From: Actinocrinis puniceicyclus | Lineage (GTDB): Bacteria > Actinomycetota > Actinomycetes > Streptomycetales > Catenulisporaceae | DNA length: 64,000 nucleotides | Reading direction: 5' to 3' | Assembly: GCF_018283645.1 (NCBI RefSeq) | Contig: NZ_JAGSXH010000007.1 | Span: 1-64,000, forward strand | Shown: positions 49,204-59,322 of the stretch, piece after piece | Numbering within the stretch: the stretch's first letter is position 1 | Layout: every line of letters begins with the position of its first letter | Translations under genes and position numbers: made by a program | Notes under the pieces: model-generated | Told to the model about the DNA's origin: nothing | Databases searched by the model: none | What the model saw: the letters and a program-made list of their open reading frames with translations, nothing else

Positions 49204-50340
49204 TCAGCCGGAGAGCCGGATGGGCATGATCAGGTAGCGGTACGCGGGGTCGTGATCGGCGTCCACGGCAGGGCGCCCGGTCAGAACGGCCGGCTTGGTC
49301 GACGTCGTGTATGACAACTGCGCAAAGGGTGCGTCGATCGCCCCGAGACCTTCAAGCAGGTAGCCCGGATTGAAGGCAACGGAGATGTCTTCCTCGTCGA
49401 AGACCGCGTCCATCGTCTCCGAAGCCTGTGCCTCGTCCCCTGAGCCGGCCTCCAGCGTCACCTGACCCGCGGAGAAGTTCAGCCGGATCGGCGTGTTGCG
49501 CTCGGCGACCAGCGCTACCCGCTTGACCGCCTCGATCAGCGGGGCGGTCTCGATGACGGCCGCTCCGGTGTACTCGGAGGGGAACAGCGCGTTGTACTTG
49601 ATGAACTCGCCTTCGAGCAGCCGGGTGGTGGTGCGCCGACCGCCCGCCTCGAAGCCGATGAGTCCCTCGCCCACCGCGCCGTCCTCGCCGGACAGGGCGA
49701 TGGTCACCCACTCGCCGGAGGTGAGGGACTTGGCGATGTCGTAGAGGGTCTTGGCGGGGACCAAGGCGACCGCTTCCGCGTCGGCGCGCTCCGGCTTCCA
49801 AAGGATCTCGCGCACCGCCAGGCGGTAACGGTCGGTCGCCGCCAAGCGCAGCGTGTCGCCGTTGATCTCGATGCGGACTCCGGTCAGGAACGGCAGTGTG
49901 TCGTCCTTCCCGGCGGCGACCGCGACCTGGGACACGGCGTTGGCGAACGTGTTACCGGCGATCGCGCCGCTGGCCCCGGGCATCTGCGGCAGCGCGGGGT
50001 AATCGTCCACGGGCATGGTCTGCAGGGTGAAGCGCGAGGTGCCGCACACGAGGGTCACCTTCGAACCCTCGGTGGTGATTTCCACCGGCCGATTCGGCAG
50101 CGATCGGGTGATCTCGGCGAGCAGCTTGCCGGAAACCAGTGCGGTGCCCTCCTGCTCGATCTCGGTGGACACCTCCGACCGGGCAGAGACCTCGTAGTCG
50201 AAGCCGGAGACTGTCAACTGGCCGCTCTCGGCGCGCAGCAACAGGCCGGCGAGCACGGGGGCGGGCGGCCTGGCCGGCAGCGAGCGGGCGGTCCAGGCGA
50301 CCGCGTCGGCAAGTACGTCGCGTTCCACTCGGAACTTCAC
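49204..50340 (-). CDS. dnaN: DNA polymerase III sliding clamp (beta)
   Basis: The 378-residue protein has the clamp repeats starting VKFRVERDVLADAVAWTARSLP and ends with DHDPAYRYLIMPIRLSG. It forms the ring that tethers the polymerase. The GTG at 50340 follows AGGAGGCGG; longer frames upstream run into oriC and are not real. Confidence 0.97.
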   Translation of the reverse strand: MKFRVERDVLADAVAWTARSLPARPPAPVLAGLLLRAESGQLTVSGFDYEVSARSEVSTEIEQEGTALVSGKLLAEITRSLPNRPVEITTEGSKVTLVCGTSRFTLQTMPVDDYPALPQMPGASGAIAGNTFANAVSQVAVAAGKDDTLPFLTGVRIEINGDTLRLAATDRYRLAVREILWKPERADAEAVALVPAKTLYDIAKSLTSGEWVTIALSGEDGAVGEGLIGFEAGGRRTTTRLLEGEFIKYNALFPSEYTGAAVIETAPLIEAVKRVALVAERNTPIRLNFSAGQVTLEAGSGDEAQASETMDAVFDEEDISVAFNPGYLLEGLGAIDAPFAQLSYTTSTKPAVLTGRPAVDADHDPAYRYLIMPIRLSG

Positions 50341-51285
50341 CGGTATCCGCCTCCTGGCAGTGGGCGCCGCTGATCTGGCGGCTGTGTGAGAGCTGTGTAC
50401 GGGGCCGTGGCGAGCAGTGGGGGCCAAGGCGCGGGGACCGGCCGACCGCGCATCCACGGCGGACACCATCATGCCGCCTTCCCCCGACAAAAGTTGCCCT
50501 GCCCGGGTGGTTGCCGAGCGGTGGAGGGTTTTTCCACAGGCGGTGGATGGAAGAACGGCGGATGAGGGCTCCCCCGCCGCTGCAAGCGCCACCTTACCGG
50601 GACCGCAGGAGGTTGGACCTCGGACGACCGGTCGAGGTTTTCCACAGATCAGGCGGGAAGCTGCTGAAGTTCGGGTTTCGGTTCTATATATCTGTAGTCG
50701 TAGTAGTAGGCGCTGTGGATATGTGGAAAAGCGCTCTTAGTGCAGCTCAGTCCGCGAATTTTCGTCCACAGGGCTTGTGGAGAACCTGGGGATAATTGGC
50801 GGCGGCCTGTGGATGGCGAAAAGTTGTCCCCACAGTTTCCACAGCCGCGCCCCGGTTTTGCACAGGCTGTCCCCAAGTTGATCACCAGGCTTGGGGATAA
50901 CCTGTTCACTCGGACGAGTTACGACGCCCAGACCTGCACCGTTTATGCACAGAAGTTATCCCCAGGTATCCACAGGATGTGGGAAACCCGAAGCGCCAGA
51001 CTCGATTGTGTCTGTTTTGTCGGCTTTCTCGACTATGCACGCATCACTGCGTCGATGGGTACATTAGTCGACTCATTCAGGCCAGCCGGAGGTGACACGC
51101 CCGGATCCGGACGAAAAGAACCGACCGAGCGCCTGTGGACAATCGTTGTGCGCGGTCTTGTTACCGCGTATGCGGCGTGAGATAGGGCATTGAACCGACG
51201 CCCTAGATATCCACAAGGGCGTGTGGATAACATGCCATCTTTTCCACACCCTGTGGATACGTAACTACGTTAGTTAGGGGATCGC
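50341..51285. other. oriC: oriC, chromosomal replication origin
   Basis: The dnaA-dnaN gap is full of DnaA boxes of the Streptomyces type in both directions. TGTGGACAA at 51134-51142 is a perfect box; others include 50530-50538, 50638-50646, 50714-50722, 50722-50730, 51207-51215, 51222-51230, 51240-51248 and 51252-51260, with several more TTATCCCCA/GTTGTCCCCACA variants between 50820 and 50990. No gene is present. Position between dnaA and dnaN is the actinomycete norm. Confidence 0.95.
50681..50730. other. Candidate origin unwinding element (AT-rich, DnaA trios, GC spacer, two boxes)
   Basis: Reading right to left: two overlapping DnaA boxes (TGTGGAAAA 50722-50730, TGTGGATAT 50714-50722), a GCGC spacer (50710-50713), then trinucleotides TAG-TAG-TAG-TCG-TAG (50695-50709), and the AT-rich GTTCTATATATCT (50681-50693). 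This is the order described for the bacterial basal unwinding system. It is the only AT-rich stretch of this kind in the origin. Confidence 0.6.
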
Positions 51286-52857
51286 TCAGCCACGCATCGA
51301 CTTGATGCGGTTCGTCAGTTCGGTGACCTGGTTGTAGATCGACCGACGCTCGGCCATGAGCAGACGGATCTTGCGGTCGGCGTGCATGACCGTGGTGTGG
51401 TCGCGGCCGCCGAACTGCTGCCCGATCTTGGGCAGCGACAGGTCGGTCAGTTCCCGACACAGGTACATGGCGATCTGGCGCGCCGTCACCAGGACCCGGC
51501 TGCGCGAAGTGCCGCACAGGTCCTCCATGGAGAGTCCGAAGTACGCGGCGGTCTGCGCCATGATCGTCGCGGTGGTGATCTCGGATCCCGCGCTGTCCGG
51601 AATCAGGTCTCTCAGCACGGCCTCGGCGAGCGGGAAGTCCACCGGCGCGCGGTTGAGCGAGGCGAAGGCGGTGACTCGGATCAGCGCCCCCTCCAGTTCG
51701 CGGATGTTGGTGGAGATCTTGCTGGCGATGAACTCCAGCACCTCCGGCGGTGCGTTCAACCCCTCCTGCGCGGCCTTCTTGCGAAGGATCGCGATGCGCG
51801 TCTCAAGTTCGGGCGGCTGCACGTCGGTGATCAGGCCCCACTCGAAGCGCGAGCGCAGCCGGTCCTCCAGCGTCGTCAGCTGCTTGGGCGGCCGGTCGCT
51901 TGAGATGACGATCTGCTTGTTCGAGTTATGCAGCGCGTTGAAGGTGTGGAAGAACTCCTCCTGCGTGCCTTCCTTGTTCTCCAGGAACTGGATGTCGTCG
52001 ATCATCAGGATGTCGACGTCGCGGTAGCGCCGGCGCAGAAGGTCCTGTTTGCCGTCGCGGATCGCGTTGATGAAGTCGTTGGTGAACTCCTCGGTGCTGA
52101 CGTACCGCACCTTCGTCCCTGGATAGAGCGATCGCGTGTAGTGGCCGATCGCGTGCAGCAAGTGGGTCTTGCCGAGACCGGAGTCACCGTAGATGAACAA
52201 CGGGTTGTACGCCTTCGCCGGAGCCTCGGCGACTGCGACCGCGGCGGCGTGGGCGAAGCGGTTACTGGAACCGATGACGAAGGTCTCGAACAGATACTTC
52301 GGGTTGAGCCGGGCGTTCTCGCCCTCCCTTGAACCCGTCTGCTTGCCGTGCGGTGCGAGCCCTTGCCGCGGCGGGTGCGCGTCGTCCGCCGAGGACCCGT
52401 CGCGGGCCTCGGTGAACTCGGGGCTGCGCGTCGGCGTCGGAATCGGCGGTTGGCCGGCGCCGGGCTGTGCCGCGCCCTCGGGATCCAGGTGTGAGCGTTC
52501 CTCCGGCGCGGGCGCGAACGGCAGCCGAGCAGCCTGCTGAGCCGGCGCCGGCTTGGCGGCCGCGACGGTCACCGCAATGCGCATCTCCTGGCCGAGGATC
52601 CGCCCGAGCCCGGAGGTGATCAGATCGCGCAGCTTGGTCTCGAGCACTCCTTTGGAGAACTCGTCTCCGACGCTCAGCAGTGCGGTGTCGCCGACGAGCG
52701 CCATCGGTACGATCACCCGAAGGAAGGCTCGGTCCCCCGGGCTCACCGAGTCAGCCGCGTCGACGTTCGCCAAGAACGTGGCCCACACCGACGTGAAGTC
52801 CAGGGGGATGCCGTCCGCCGCAGCGGAACGGGAATTGTCGTCAGGCACGGCTACCAC
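51286..52857 (-). CDS. dnaA: Chromosomal replication initiator DnaA
   Basis: The 523-residue protein has domain I (1-90), a Pro/Ala-rich domain II linker (about 100-190), the AAA+ domain III with Walker [12 protein letters not shown] and Walker [11 protein letters not shown], and domain IV with the box-binding [12 protein letters not shown]. It binds oriC boxes and unwinds DNA. The start is GTG (52857), with a second GTG three codons on. DnaA boxes at 52888-52920 and 53103-53111 suggest self-control. Confidence 0.97.
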   Translation of the reverse strand: MVAVPDDNSRSAAADGIPLDFTSVWATFLANVDAADSVSPGDRAFLRVIVPMALVGDTALLSVGDEFSKGVLETKLRDLITSGLGRILGQEMRIAVTVAAAKPAPAQQAARLPFAPAPEERSHLDPEGAAQPGAGQPPIPTPTRSPEFTEARDGSSADDAHPPRQGLAPHGKQTGSREGENARLNPKYLFETFVIGSSNRFAHAAAVAVAEAPAKAYNPLFIYGDSGLGKTHLLHAIGHYTRSLYPGTKVRYVSTEEFTNDFINAIRDGKQDLLRRRYRDVDILMIDDIQFLENKEGTQEEFFHTFNALHNSNKQIVISSDRPPKQLTTLEDRLRSRFEWGLITDVQPPELETRIAILRKKAAQEGLNAPPEVLEFIASKISTNIRELEGALIRVTAFASLNRAPVDFPLAEAVLRDLIPDSAGSEITTATIMAQTAAYFGLSMEDLCGTSRSRVLVTARQIAMYLCRELTDLSLPKIGQQFGGRDHTTVMHADRKIRLLMAERRSIYNQVTELTNRIKSMRG

Positions 52858-53403
52858 TCACGGGTCGGGTTTGGGCAGGGGTCGCGCCCGTCCACAAGTT
52901 TTCCACAAGTCCTGTGGAAAACTCGGTGTCTGGCTTGGCAGGGTCGCCGGTGTCTCTTCCGGGGATGTCGCGCCGCCTGGCCCGTGTCTGAAGCGGCGAC
53001 GATATGTGCAGATCAGACATGGTGGGAACCTGGTCTCGGGCGACTCGACCGGCATTAGTGACTCGCATGACGGTAGCCATCCCGCGCGCCCTGTTCAACT
53101 TGTTGTCCACAGGCTGTGCTTAAGGTCGCGCGCCTGATGTGTGTCGTCCGGTGACGTGCCTGTCCTGCGCTCACAGGCAGCTTCGCTCGGTGCCCGTGGG
53201 TGATCGGATTGAGCGGTTTGACCCATCGCCGATCGTCCGCGTACCGTAAGCAGGTCGAGATGCCGACCGGTGTTGTGTCATGCCTGGGCAATGGATGCTT
53301 TCTGCAGGACATTGCGGGCCAACCGGAGCAGCAAGCGCTCCACACGACGGCCACTGGGCATCGAGGCGTTGAGGACCGTTGTCAGCACCTGTCTGGAGCC
53401 CCA
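52858..53403. promoter_or_regulatory. Divergent dnaA/rpmH promoter region with DnaA boxes
   Basis: The 546 bases hold a cluster GTCCACAAG, TTTTCCACAAG and CTTGTGGAAAA-like motifs at about 52890-52922 and a perfect TTGTCCACA at 53103-53111. They lie upstream of dnaA and can serve autoregulation. The long 5' leader for rpmH is typical. No gene was found. Confidence 0.75.
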
Positions 53404-53541
53404 GTGACCAAGCGCACCTTCCAGCCGAACAACCGGCGTCGTGCCAAGACCCACGGCTTCCGGCTGCGCATGCGTACGCGCGCCGGCCGGGCCATCCTCT
53501 CGTCGCGCCGGGCCAAGGGCCGACGCAACCTTTCTGCCTAG
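53404..53541 (+). CDS. rpmH: 50S ribosomal protein L34
   Basis: The 45-residue protein reads [19 protein letters not shown] to the typical Arg/Lys-rich end GRRNLSA. It is part of the large ribosomal subunit. The start is a GTG. rnpA begins seven bases past its stop. Confidence 0.97.
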   Translation: MTKRTFQPNNRRRAKTHGFRLRMRTRAGRAILSSRRAKGRRNLSA

Positions 53542-53548
53542 TTCCCAG

Positions 53549-53923
53549 GTGCTGCCCGCAAACCGCCGCGTGAAGCGGGGCGAAGACTTCGCCCTCGCGA
53601 TGCGTGGCGGGCGCCGGGCGGGCCGGTCGACCCTCGTCGCACACCTGTGGTCGGCCGACCTGGACACCCCCGAGCCGCGCGTTGCCGTAGCCCGCACGGG
53701 TCCTGCCCGTGCGGGCTTCGTCGTAAGCAAGGCCGTCGGGCCCGCGGTAACCCGCAACCGGGTCAAGCGCAGGTTGCGCCACCTGGTGGCAGCCAGGCTC
53801 GATCGGTTGCCGGGCGGCTCGGTCCTGGTTGTTCGGGCGCTTCCCCCGGCTGCTGCGGCCGCGGGCGACGAACTCGCTCGAGACCTCGACTCGGCGCTGC
53901 GCAGACTCGGGGGAAGCGGATGA
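53549..53923 (+). CDS. rnpA: Ribonuclease P protein component
   Basis: The 124-residue basic protein has the conserved [26 protein letters not shown]-binding helix. It joins the RNA subunit (not in this window) to mature tRNA 5' ends. The GTG at 53549 ([14 protein letters not shown]) is preferred. The stop overlaps the yidD start. Confidence 0.95.
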   Translation: MLPANRRVKRGEDFALAMRGGRRAGRSTLVAHLWSADLDTPEPRVAVARTGPARAGFVVSKAVGPAVTRNRVKRRLRHLVAARLDRLPGGSVLVVRALPPAAAAAGDELARDLDSALRRLGGSG

Positions 53924-54192
53924 AATACGTGCTGATGGGATTGATCCGCCTTTACCAGCTGACGATCTCGCGCATGCTGGGTCCGGTATGCCGCTACTAC
54001 CCGAGCTGTTCGCACTATGGGTACGAGGCGATCTCGGTGCACGGATCGGTCAAGGGCACGATCCTAACGGCGTGGCGGATCCTGCGGTGCAATCCGTGGA
54101 GTGCCGGAGGCGTGGACCCGGTGCCTCCGCACGGAGCGTGGCGGATAGTGGATGTGGATGGGGACGCTGCTTCGGCGCGCCGTTCCGTGTGA
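53920..54192 (+). CDS. yidD: YidD membrane protein insertion efficiency factor
   Basis: The 90-residue protein has the family core [31 protein letters not shown] and [13 protein letters not shown] with conserved Cys residues. It binds the inner membrane and helps insertion through YidC, whose gene follows 39 bases on. It overlaps rnpA. Confidence 0.95.
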   Translation: MKYVLMGLIRLYQLTISRMLGPVCRYYPSCSHYGYEAISVHGSVKGTILTAWRILRCNPWSAGGVDPVPPHGAWRIVDVDGDAASARRSV

Positions 54193-54231
54193 GGTTTTCG
54201 TGGGTCTTGAGTCGAGCCGAGGAGCCTGACC

Positions 54232-55323
54232 GTGTCGTCTCTGTATTCGTTGCTGGATCCGTTGATCTGGGGCGTCAGTTGGATCATCGCCGGATTCCAC
54301 AAGCTGTTCAGCCTGGTGTTCCTGCCGGACAGCGGTTGGGCGTGGGGTCTGTCGATCGTCTTTCTGACCCTCATGATCAGGGCGGCCCTCATCCCGCTGT
54401 TCGTCAAGCAGATGAAGTCCATGCTCGCGATGCAGCGGATCCAGCCTGAGGTCAAGAAGCTCCAGGACAAGTACAAGAAGGAACTGGACCGGGCCAAGTT
54501 CGACCCGGCCAAGAAGAACGAGATCCGGCAGCGTCAGCAGCGCGAGATGATGGCGCTCTACAAGGAGCACGGGACCAACCCGTTCGCCAGCTGCCTTCCC
54601 CTCGTGGTGCAGTCGCCGTTCTTCATGTCGCTCTACCGCATGTTGTACCTGGTGGCCAATGGCCGCTCGATCGGTGCGATGACCGCGGTGCTGGTGGCCA
54701 GCGCCAACAAGGCGCATATTTTCGGGGCGCCGATCTCGGCGCACTTCAACACTCCGGCGGCCCAACTCGTCGCGGTGGGTTCGACCAGGCTGACCGTACA
54801 GGTCGTGATCATCGCGATGACGGCGGTCTACGTGGTCACCCAGTTCATCACCCAGCGGCAGATGATCCTTAAGAACAGCGTGCCGGACAACCCGATGGTC
54901 CAGCAGCAGAAGATGATGATGTACGTCATGCCGCCGCTCATGGCGCTCTTCTGTTTCGTTGCCCCGGTCGGTGTGTTGATCTACCTGCTGACGACTAACT
55001 TCTGGACCATGGGCCAGCAGTTCTACATGCTGCGTAACGCGCCGCAGCCGGGTTCGAAGGCGCACGAGGCACACCTGGCCCGGAAAGCGGCCAAAGCTGC
55101 GCGACAGGCTACCAAGGGGGATCAGCCGACCGACGCGGTCCCCACGGCTCAGAGCGCGAACTCCACGGGCAAGAGCGTCAGGGACGGCAAGGCGGTCAAC
55201 GGGACCGCGGCGAAGGTTGCGGGCGCCGACAAGGCGATGGACACGCACCAGATAGAGGACACTCGAGCCAGGACGCAGCGTCGTCAGCCGGTTCGCACCA
55301 CGCGTAGCGGGCGGAAGAAATAG
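54232..55323 (+). CDS. yidC: Membrane protein insertase YidC/Oxa1
   Basis: The 363-residue protein has the 60-kDa inner membrane protein domain: an N-terminal membrane segment, KQMKSMLAMQRIQPEVKKLQDKYK, GTNPFASCLPLVVQSPFFMSLYRML, and a hydrophobic C-terminal pair, then a Lys/Arg-rich cytoplasmic tail that can bind ribosomes. The start is GTG with GAGGAG upstream. Confidence 0.96.
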   Translation: MSSLYSLLDPLIWGVSWIIAGFHKLFSLVFLPDSGWAWGLSIVFLTLMIRAALIPLFVKQMKSMLAMQRIQPEVKKLQDKYKKELDRAKFDPAKKNEIRQRQQREMMALYKEHGTNPFASCLPLVVQSPFFMSLYRMLYLVANGRSIGAMTAVLVASANKAHIFGAPISAHFNTPAAQLVAVGSTRLTVQVVIIAMTAVYVVTQFITQRQMILKNSVPDNPMVQQQKMMMYVMPPLMALFCFVAPVGVLIYLLTTNFWTMGQQFYMLRNAPQPGSKAHEAHLARKAAKAARQATKGDQPTDAVPTAQSANSTGKSVRDGKAVNGTAAKVAGADKAMDTHQIEDTRARTQRRQPVRTTRSGRKK

Positions 55324-55390
55324 CTTTTCGGGAAGACCCCCGAGGTGCCGCCCGGCGACGCGGGGCCAGGAGAGACGTAGGGAGTGCACG

Positions 55391-55906
55391 GTGACGGAAT
55401 CGGCCGTCGAGGCGGAGCAGGCGGTGTCCGCTGAGCAGAATGAGGACGAGCTGACCCGGCTAGAAGAGGAAGGCGAGATCGCAGCCGACTATCTCGAGGG
55501 GCTGCTCGACATCGCTGATCTCGACGGGGACATCGACATGGATGTCGAGGGCGACCGCGCCTCGGTCTCCATCGTCGGCGCGGAGCTCGACCAACTGGTC
55601 GGACCGAACGGTGAGGTGCTTGAGGCGCTGCAGGAGTTGACCCGATTGGCGGTGACCCGGGAGACCGGCGAGCGCACTCGGCTCATGCTCGACGTCGGCG
55701 GGCACCGTGCCGCCCGGCGAGCCGCCCTGGAACGGCTTGGAGTCGAGACGGCTCGCAAGGTCAAGGAGACCGGGGAGCCGGTGAAGCTGGCACCGATGAG
55801 CCCGTTCGAACGCAAGATGGTGCACGACGCCGTCGCGGCCGCCGGCCTGCGCAGCGAATCCGAAGGCGAGGAGCCAAACCGTCGGGTCGTGGTTCTGCCA
55901 GTGTGA
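55391..55906 (+). CDS. jag: Jag/KhpB-type RNA-binding protein
   Basis: The 171-residue protein has an acidic N-terminus, a KH domain (about 60-100, LVGPNGEVLEALQELTRLAV) and an R3H domain (SPFERKMVHDAVAAAGLRSESEGEEPNRRVVVLPV). It binds RNA and affects division and envelope proteins in other Gram-positives. A strong terminator follows its stop. Confidence 0.94.
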   Translation: MTESAVEAEQAVSAEQNEDELTRLEEEGEIAADYLEGLLDIADLDGDIDMDVEGDRASVSIVGAELDQLVGPNGEVLEALQELTRLAVTRETGERTRLMLDVGGHRAARRAALERLGVETARKVKETGEPVKLAPMSPFERKMVHDAVAAAGLRSESEGEEPNRRVVVLPV

Positions 55907-55926
55907 AGCATGCCGTTGGAACCGGT

Positions 55927-55964
55927 CGGGCCGGCTCCGTCTCCATGGAGACGGAGCCGGCCCG
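55927..55964 (+). terminator. Intrinsic terminator after jag
   Basis: CGGGCCGGCTCCGTCTCC and its exact complement form an 18-bp stem with a two-base AT centre, followed by TTTCTT. It closes the rpmH-rnpA-yidD-yidC-jag operon. Confidence 0.9.
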
Positions 55965-56009
55965 TTTCTTGGGATGATGAATGCGTTACCGCGTCCGCCG
56001 GCGCTATGT

Positions 56010-56023
56010 GTTCCACGTGAAAC
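56010..56023. promoter_or_regulatory. parS site 1
   Basis: GTTCCACGTGAAAC differs from the ParB-binding consensus GTTTCACGTGAAAC at one base. It sits just upstream of rsmG, 14 bases before the chosen ATG. Confidence 0.9.
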
Positions 56024-56036
56024 CGAGGAAGATCTG

Positions 56037-56744
56037 ATGCTCGAAGCGAAGCTTCCCGCCGCACCGGGAGCGGCCGTCGACCTTTTCGGTTCGGCGCTGC
56101 CGGTGATCCGGAGTTACGGAGAGCTGTTGGCTGGACCGGGCGTGGAACGAGGGCTGATCGGGCCTCGTGAGGTCGACCGCCTCTGGGAACGGCATCTGAT
56201 GAACTGCGCAGCGGTGGTCGAGTTGATTCCGCATGGCGCGCATGTGGTCGATGTCGGCTCCGGCGGCGGACTTCCCGGCGTGGTGCTCGCCGCCATTCGC
56301 CCGGATCTCCGGGTGACTTTGCTGGAGCCGCTGCTGCGGCGCACCGCCTTCCTCGAAGAGTGCCTCGACGTTTTGGAGCTGGACAACGCGGAAGTGCTGC
56401 GGGCGCGTGCCGAGGACTGGGCTCGCCGGATGGGTGCGGATGTGGTCACTGCCCGCGCGGTGGCACCGACGGAGCGTTTAGTCGGATGGTGTCTTCCACT
56501 CCTGCGTCCAGGTGGCCGAATGCTTGCCTTGAAGGGAGAAGCGGCCGCGGATGAACTCGCCGCGGTTGAACCCACGTTGGCCGCACTCGGCGCCAAGTCC
56601 TGGAGAGTAGTCGATGTCGGCGAAACCCTTGGTAACGCCGCGACCCGTGTCATCCGCATCGACCTGGGCCCTGGGGGTTTCAAGCCGACTGGCGCCAGGC
56701 GAACGCGCGAGGGACAACGCTTTCGTCGCGGCGTGCATGGTTAA
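56037..56744 (+). CDS. rsmG: 16S rRNA (guanine527-N7)-methyltransferase
   Basis: The 235-residue enzyme has the SAM motif VVDVGSGGGLPGVVLA, EPLLRRTAFLEE and VTARAVAPTERL of RsmG (GidB). It methylates G527 of 16S rRNA; loss causes low-level streptomycin resistance. I chose the ATG at 56037 after GAGGAAG; a start at 55974 would put parS 1 inside the gene. Confidence 0.94.
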   Translation: MLEAKLPAAPGAAVDLFGSALPVIRSYGELLAGPGVERGLIGPREVDRLWERHLMNCAAVVELIPHGAHVVDVGSGGGLPGVVLAAIRPDLRVTLLEPLLRRTAFLEECLDVLELDNAEVLRARAEDWARRMGADVVTARAVAPTERLVGWCLPLLRPGGRMLALKGEAAADELAAVEPTLAALGAKSWRVVDVGETLGNAATRVIRIDLGPGGFKPTGARRTREGQRFRRGVHG

Positions 56745-56804
56745 ATGTGACACCGCCTCTCTGCGCGCACGTCTTACGTCGACCGCTCTGCTTGAGCAGC
56801 GCGG

Positions 56805-56818
56805 GTTTCACGTGAAAC
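56805..56818. promoter_or_regulatory. parS site 2 (perfect)
   Basis: GTTTCACGTGAAAC is an exact ParB-binding palindrome in the rsmG-parA gap, 80 bases before parA. Confidence 0.97.
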
Positions 56819-56897
56819 GTAACCCCAACGAGTGAGTTCCCGGGGAGACGCGCCGCGACTGACTCAGTAGTTTCTCCGACCGAGGCGGCGAGGGGAC

Positions 56898-58169
56898 ATG
56901 ATGGTCGCGCACGGTCAGTACAGTGCTTTTGCAGAGGACGATCCCGGTCACGGCGATTCGGCCTCTGGGACAGGTCACGCGGAACCGGCCGGGGAGCCGC
57001 TTGCGCGAGGATGGCGGCTCGACGAGTCGCGGGACCTGCCGACGCCGCCTGACGGCTTCAGCTGGTCCTGGCAGCTCGACCCGCGGGCCCAGGACGCCGA
57101 ACGAGCCGTCGTCTCGGCGACGGAGGAAGAGAGTTGGCCGATGCCCTACGACGAGCCGCCCGCCGCGGGAGCGCCTGACATCCACGTGGTGCGTCCCGAA
57201 CTGGACACAGATCTGCTGCACGGCGGCCGCGGCCGAGCCGAGGACACACCGATCGCCCGTGAGGCGGAGGCGGCGCTGGCTGCGCTCTCCCGTAGCAGCG
57301 CGGAGTTGCCGAAGCCGAGCCGTACCCGCACGTTCGTGGTGGCGAATCAGAAGGGCGGAGTGGGAAAGACCACTACCACCGTCAACATCGCGGCCGGCCT
57401 GGCACAGGGTGGGTCCAAGGTGCTGGTGGTGGACCTCGATCCACAAGGCAACGCCTCCACCGCGCTGAATGTGGACCACCACTCAGAGATCCCCTCGATC
57501 TACGACGTTCTGATCGAGCGGTACTCGATGGATGAGATCGTCCAGCCGGTCAGCGACATCGAGGGTCTCTTCTGCGCGCCCGCCACCATCGATCTGGCCG
57601 GAGCCGAGATCGAACTGGTCTCCATGGTGGCTCGGGAGAGCCGACTGCAGCGGGCGCTGTCCGTCTACCACAGTTCGATGGATTACATCCTGATCGACTG
57701 TCCGCCCTCACTCGGTCTGCTGACAGTCAACGCGATGGTGGCCGGGGACGAGGTACTGATCCCGATCCAGTGTGAGTACTACGCGCTCGAAGGACTTGGG
57801 CAACTGCTGCGCAATATCGAATTGGTGCGTGCGCACTTGAACCCCAACCTGCACGTCTCAACGATTCTGCTCACGATGTACGACGCGCGCACCCGGCTTG
57901 CATCTCAGGTTGCCGACGAGGTGCGCACCCACTTCCCTGACCAGGTGCTGCGTACCTCGGTGCCGCGTTCGGTACGCATTTCCGAGGCTCCGAGTTACAT
58001 GCAGACGGTGATGACCTACGACCCGGCATCGACCGGGGCGCTGGCCTACCGCGAGGCCGCCCGGGAAATCGCGGAGCGTTGGGCGGCGCGGGAGAAGGTT
58101 TCCCGCATCCCCGTGCAGTTGGATGAGGGCAGCACTCATGTTGGGATCGACGCTGAGGTGAAGCGATGA
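56898..58169 (+). CDS. parA: Chromosome partitioning ATPase ParA
   Basis: The 423-residue protein has the deviant Walker A KGGVGKTT at 152-159, DPQGNASTAL, DCPPSLGLLTVNAM and the C-terminal ParA block. The first 140 residues are an acidic, disordered extension, longer than in most homologues. ParA moves origin copies with ParB. parB overlaps its stop by four bases. Confidence 0.96.
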   Translation: MMVAHGQYSAFAEDDPGHGDSASGTGHAEPAGEPLARGWRLDESRDLPTPPDGFSWSWQLDPRAQDAERAVVSATEEESWPMPYDEPPAAGAPDIHVVRPELDTDLLHGGRGRAEDTPIAREAEAALAALSRSSAELPKPSRTRTFVVANQKGGVGKTTTTVNIAAGLAQGGSKVLVVDLDPQGNASTALNVDHHSEIPSIYDVLIERYSMDEIVQPVSDIEGLFCAPATIDLAGAEIELVSMVARESRLQRALSVYHSSMDYILIDCPPSLGLLTVNAMVAGDEVLIPIQCEYYALEGLGQLLRNIELVRAHLNPNLHVSTILLTMYDARTRLASQVADEVRTHFPDQVLRTSVPRSVRISEAPSYMQTVMTYDPASTGALAYREAAREIAERWAAREKVSRIPVQLDEGSTHVGIDAEVKR

Positions 58170-59230
58170 ACGACCGGCGACGGGGACTCGGCCGTGGACT
58201 CGGGGCGCTGATCCCGACCATGCCAGCGGAGGGATCCGATGGCGCCCCGGCGCTGACCGCACCGGCGGCAGCGCCGTCCGTGCCGCAACGGCGCCTGCCG
58301 CTCGGTGAGATCTACCGTCCGGACGCGGATCAGGAGCCGGAGCCCGCGGAGCCGGTTTTCGTGGCCGCGTCGATCGTGGCCGACGAGGTACCCGGCGCGC
58401 ATTTCGCCGAGTTGCCGATCGACGCGATCGTGCCGAACGCGAAGCAGCCGCGCGATCACTTCGACGAGACCGCGATGGAGGAACTGGTCCACTCGATCCG
58501 CGAGGTGGGGCTGCTCCAGCCGATCGTGGTCCGTCCAGAGGGGCCGCGTGGGAACGGCAAATACGAGCTCATCATGGGCGAGCGCCGTTGGCGTGCCGCC
58601 CAGCGCGCCGGCCTTGACCGTATCCCCGCGATCGTGCGGGAGACCGATGACGAGCGGATGCTCCTCGACGCGCTGCTGGAGAACCTGCACCGCTCGCAGT
58701 TGAATCCCCTCGAAGAAGCCGCGGCCTACGACCAGCTCCTCAAGGACTTCTCCTGCACGCATGAGGAACTGGCTGACCGGATCGGCCGTTCCCGCCCGCA
58801 GGTGTCGAACACGTTGCGCTTGTTGAAGCTGCCGCCCAAGGTGCAGTTGCGCGTGGCGAGCGGCTTGCTCAGCGCCGGGCACGCACGCGCGTTGCTCGGA
58901 CTGGACACGACGGAGGAACAGCAGCGACTGGCAGAGCGAATCATCGCCGAGGGGCTCTCGGTGCGCACGGTCGAGGAGATCGTGGCGGTGGGCGATCCGG
59001 AGAGCGACCGCGCTCGGGCCCCGCGCAGGGTTCGCGCGGGAAGCCGGGTCTCCCCTGAGCTGACGGACTTGGCCGGTCGTCTGTCGGATCGATTGGAGAC
59101 GCGGGTCCGGGTGGATCTGGGCGCGCGTCGAGGCAAGATCGTGGTCGAGTTCGCCTCTCTTGAAGACCTTGAGCGCATTGTCTCGACCCTGGTGCCGGGG
59201 GAGCGTGTACGCGGTCGGGCCGGCGACTAG
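58166..59230 (+). CDS. parB: Chromosome partitioning protein ParB
   Basis: The 354-residue protein has the N-terminal ParA-stimulating RRRGLGRGLGALI-like start, CTP-binding GERRWRAAQRAG and ENLHRSQLNPLEEA, the helix-turn-helix HEELADRIGRSRPQVSNTLRLLKLP, and a C-terminal dimer domain. It binds the parS sites found next door and spreads as a CTP-driven clamp. A terminator containing parS 3 follows. Confidence 0.96.
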   Translation: MNDRRRGLGRGLGALIPTMPAEGSDGAPALTAPAAAPSVPQRRLPLGEIYRPDADQEPEPAEPVFVAASIVADEVPGAHFAELPIDAIVPNAKQPRDHFDETAMEELVHSIREVGLLQPIVVRPEGPRGNGKYELIMGERRWRAAQRAGLDRIPAIVRETDDERMLLDALLENLHRSQLNPLEEAAAYDQLLKDFSCTHEELADRIGRSRPQVSNTLRLLKLPPKVQLRVASGLLSAGHARALLGLDTTEEQQRLAERIIAEGLSVRTVEEIVAVGDPESDRARAPRRVRAGSRVSPELTDLAGRLSDRLETRVRVDLGARRGKIVVEFASLEDLERIVSTLVPGERVRGRAGD

Positions 59231-59322
59231 TGTTCCGGCGCGGGAAACTAGCGCGCTGACTCGGGCATGATGCGCGCGCGGGGGGCGACCTCTACACGCG
59301 AGCCCGGTGCGATAACACTGCC

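Noticed and set aside
49204-50592. Longer start for dnaN at 50592
   Set aside because: The extension lies in oriC, and the GTG at 50340 has a strong ribosome site and the conserved protein start.
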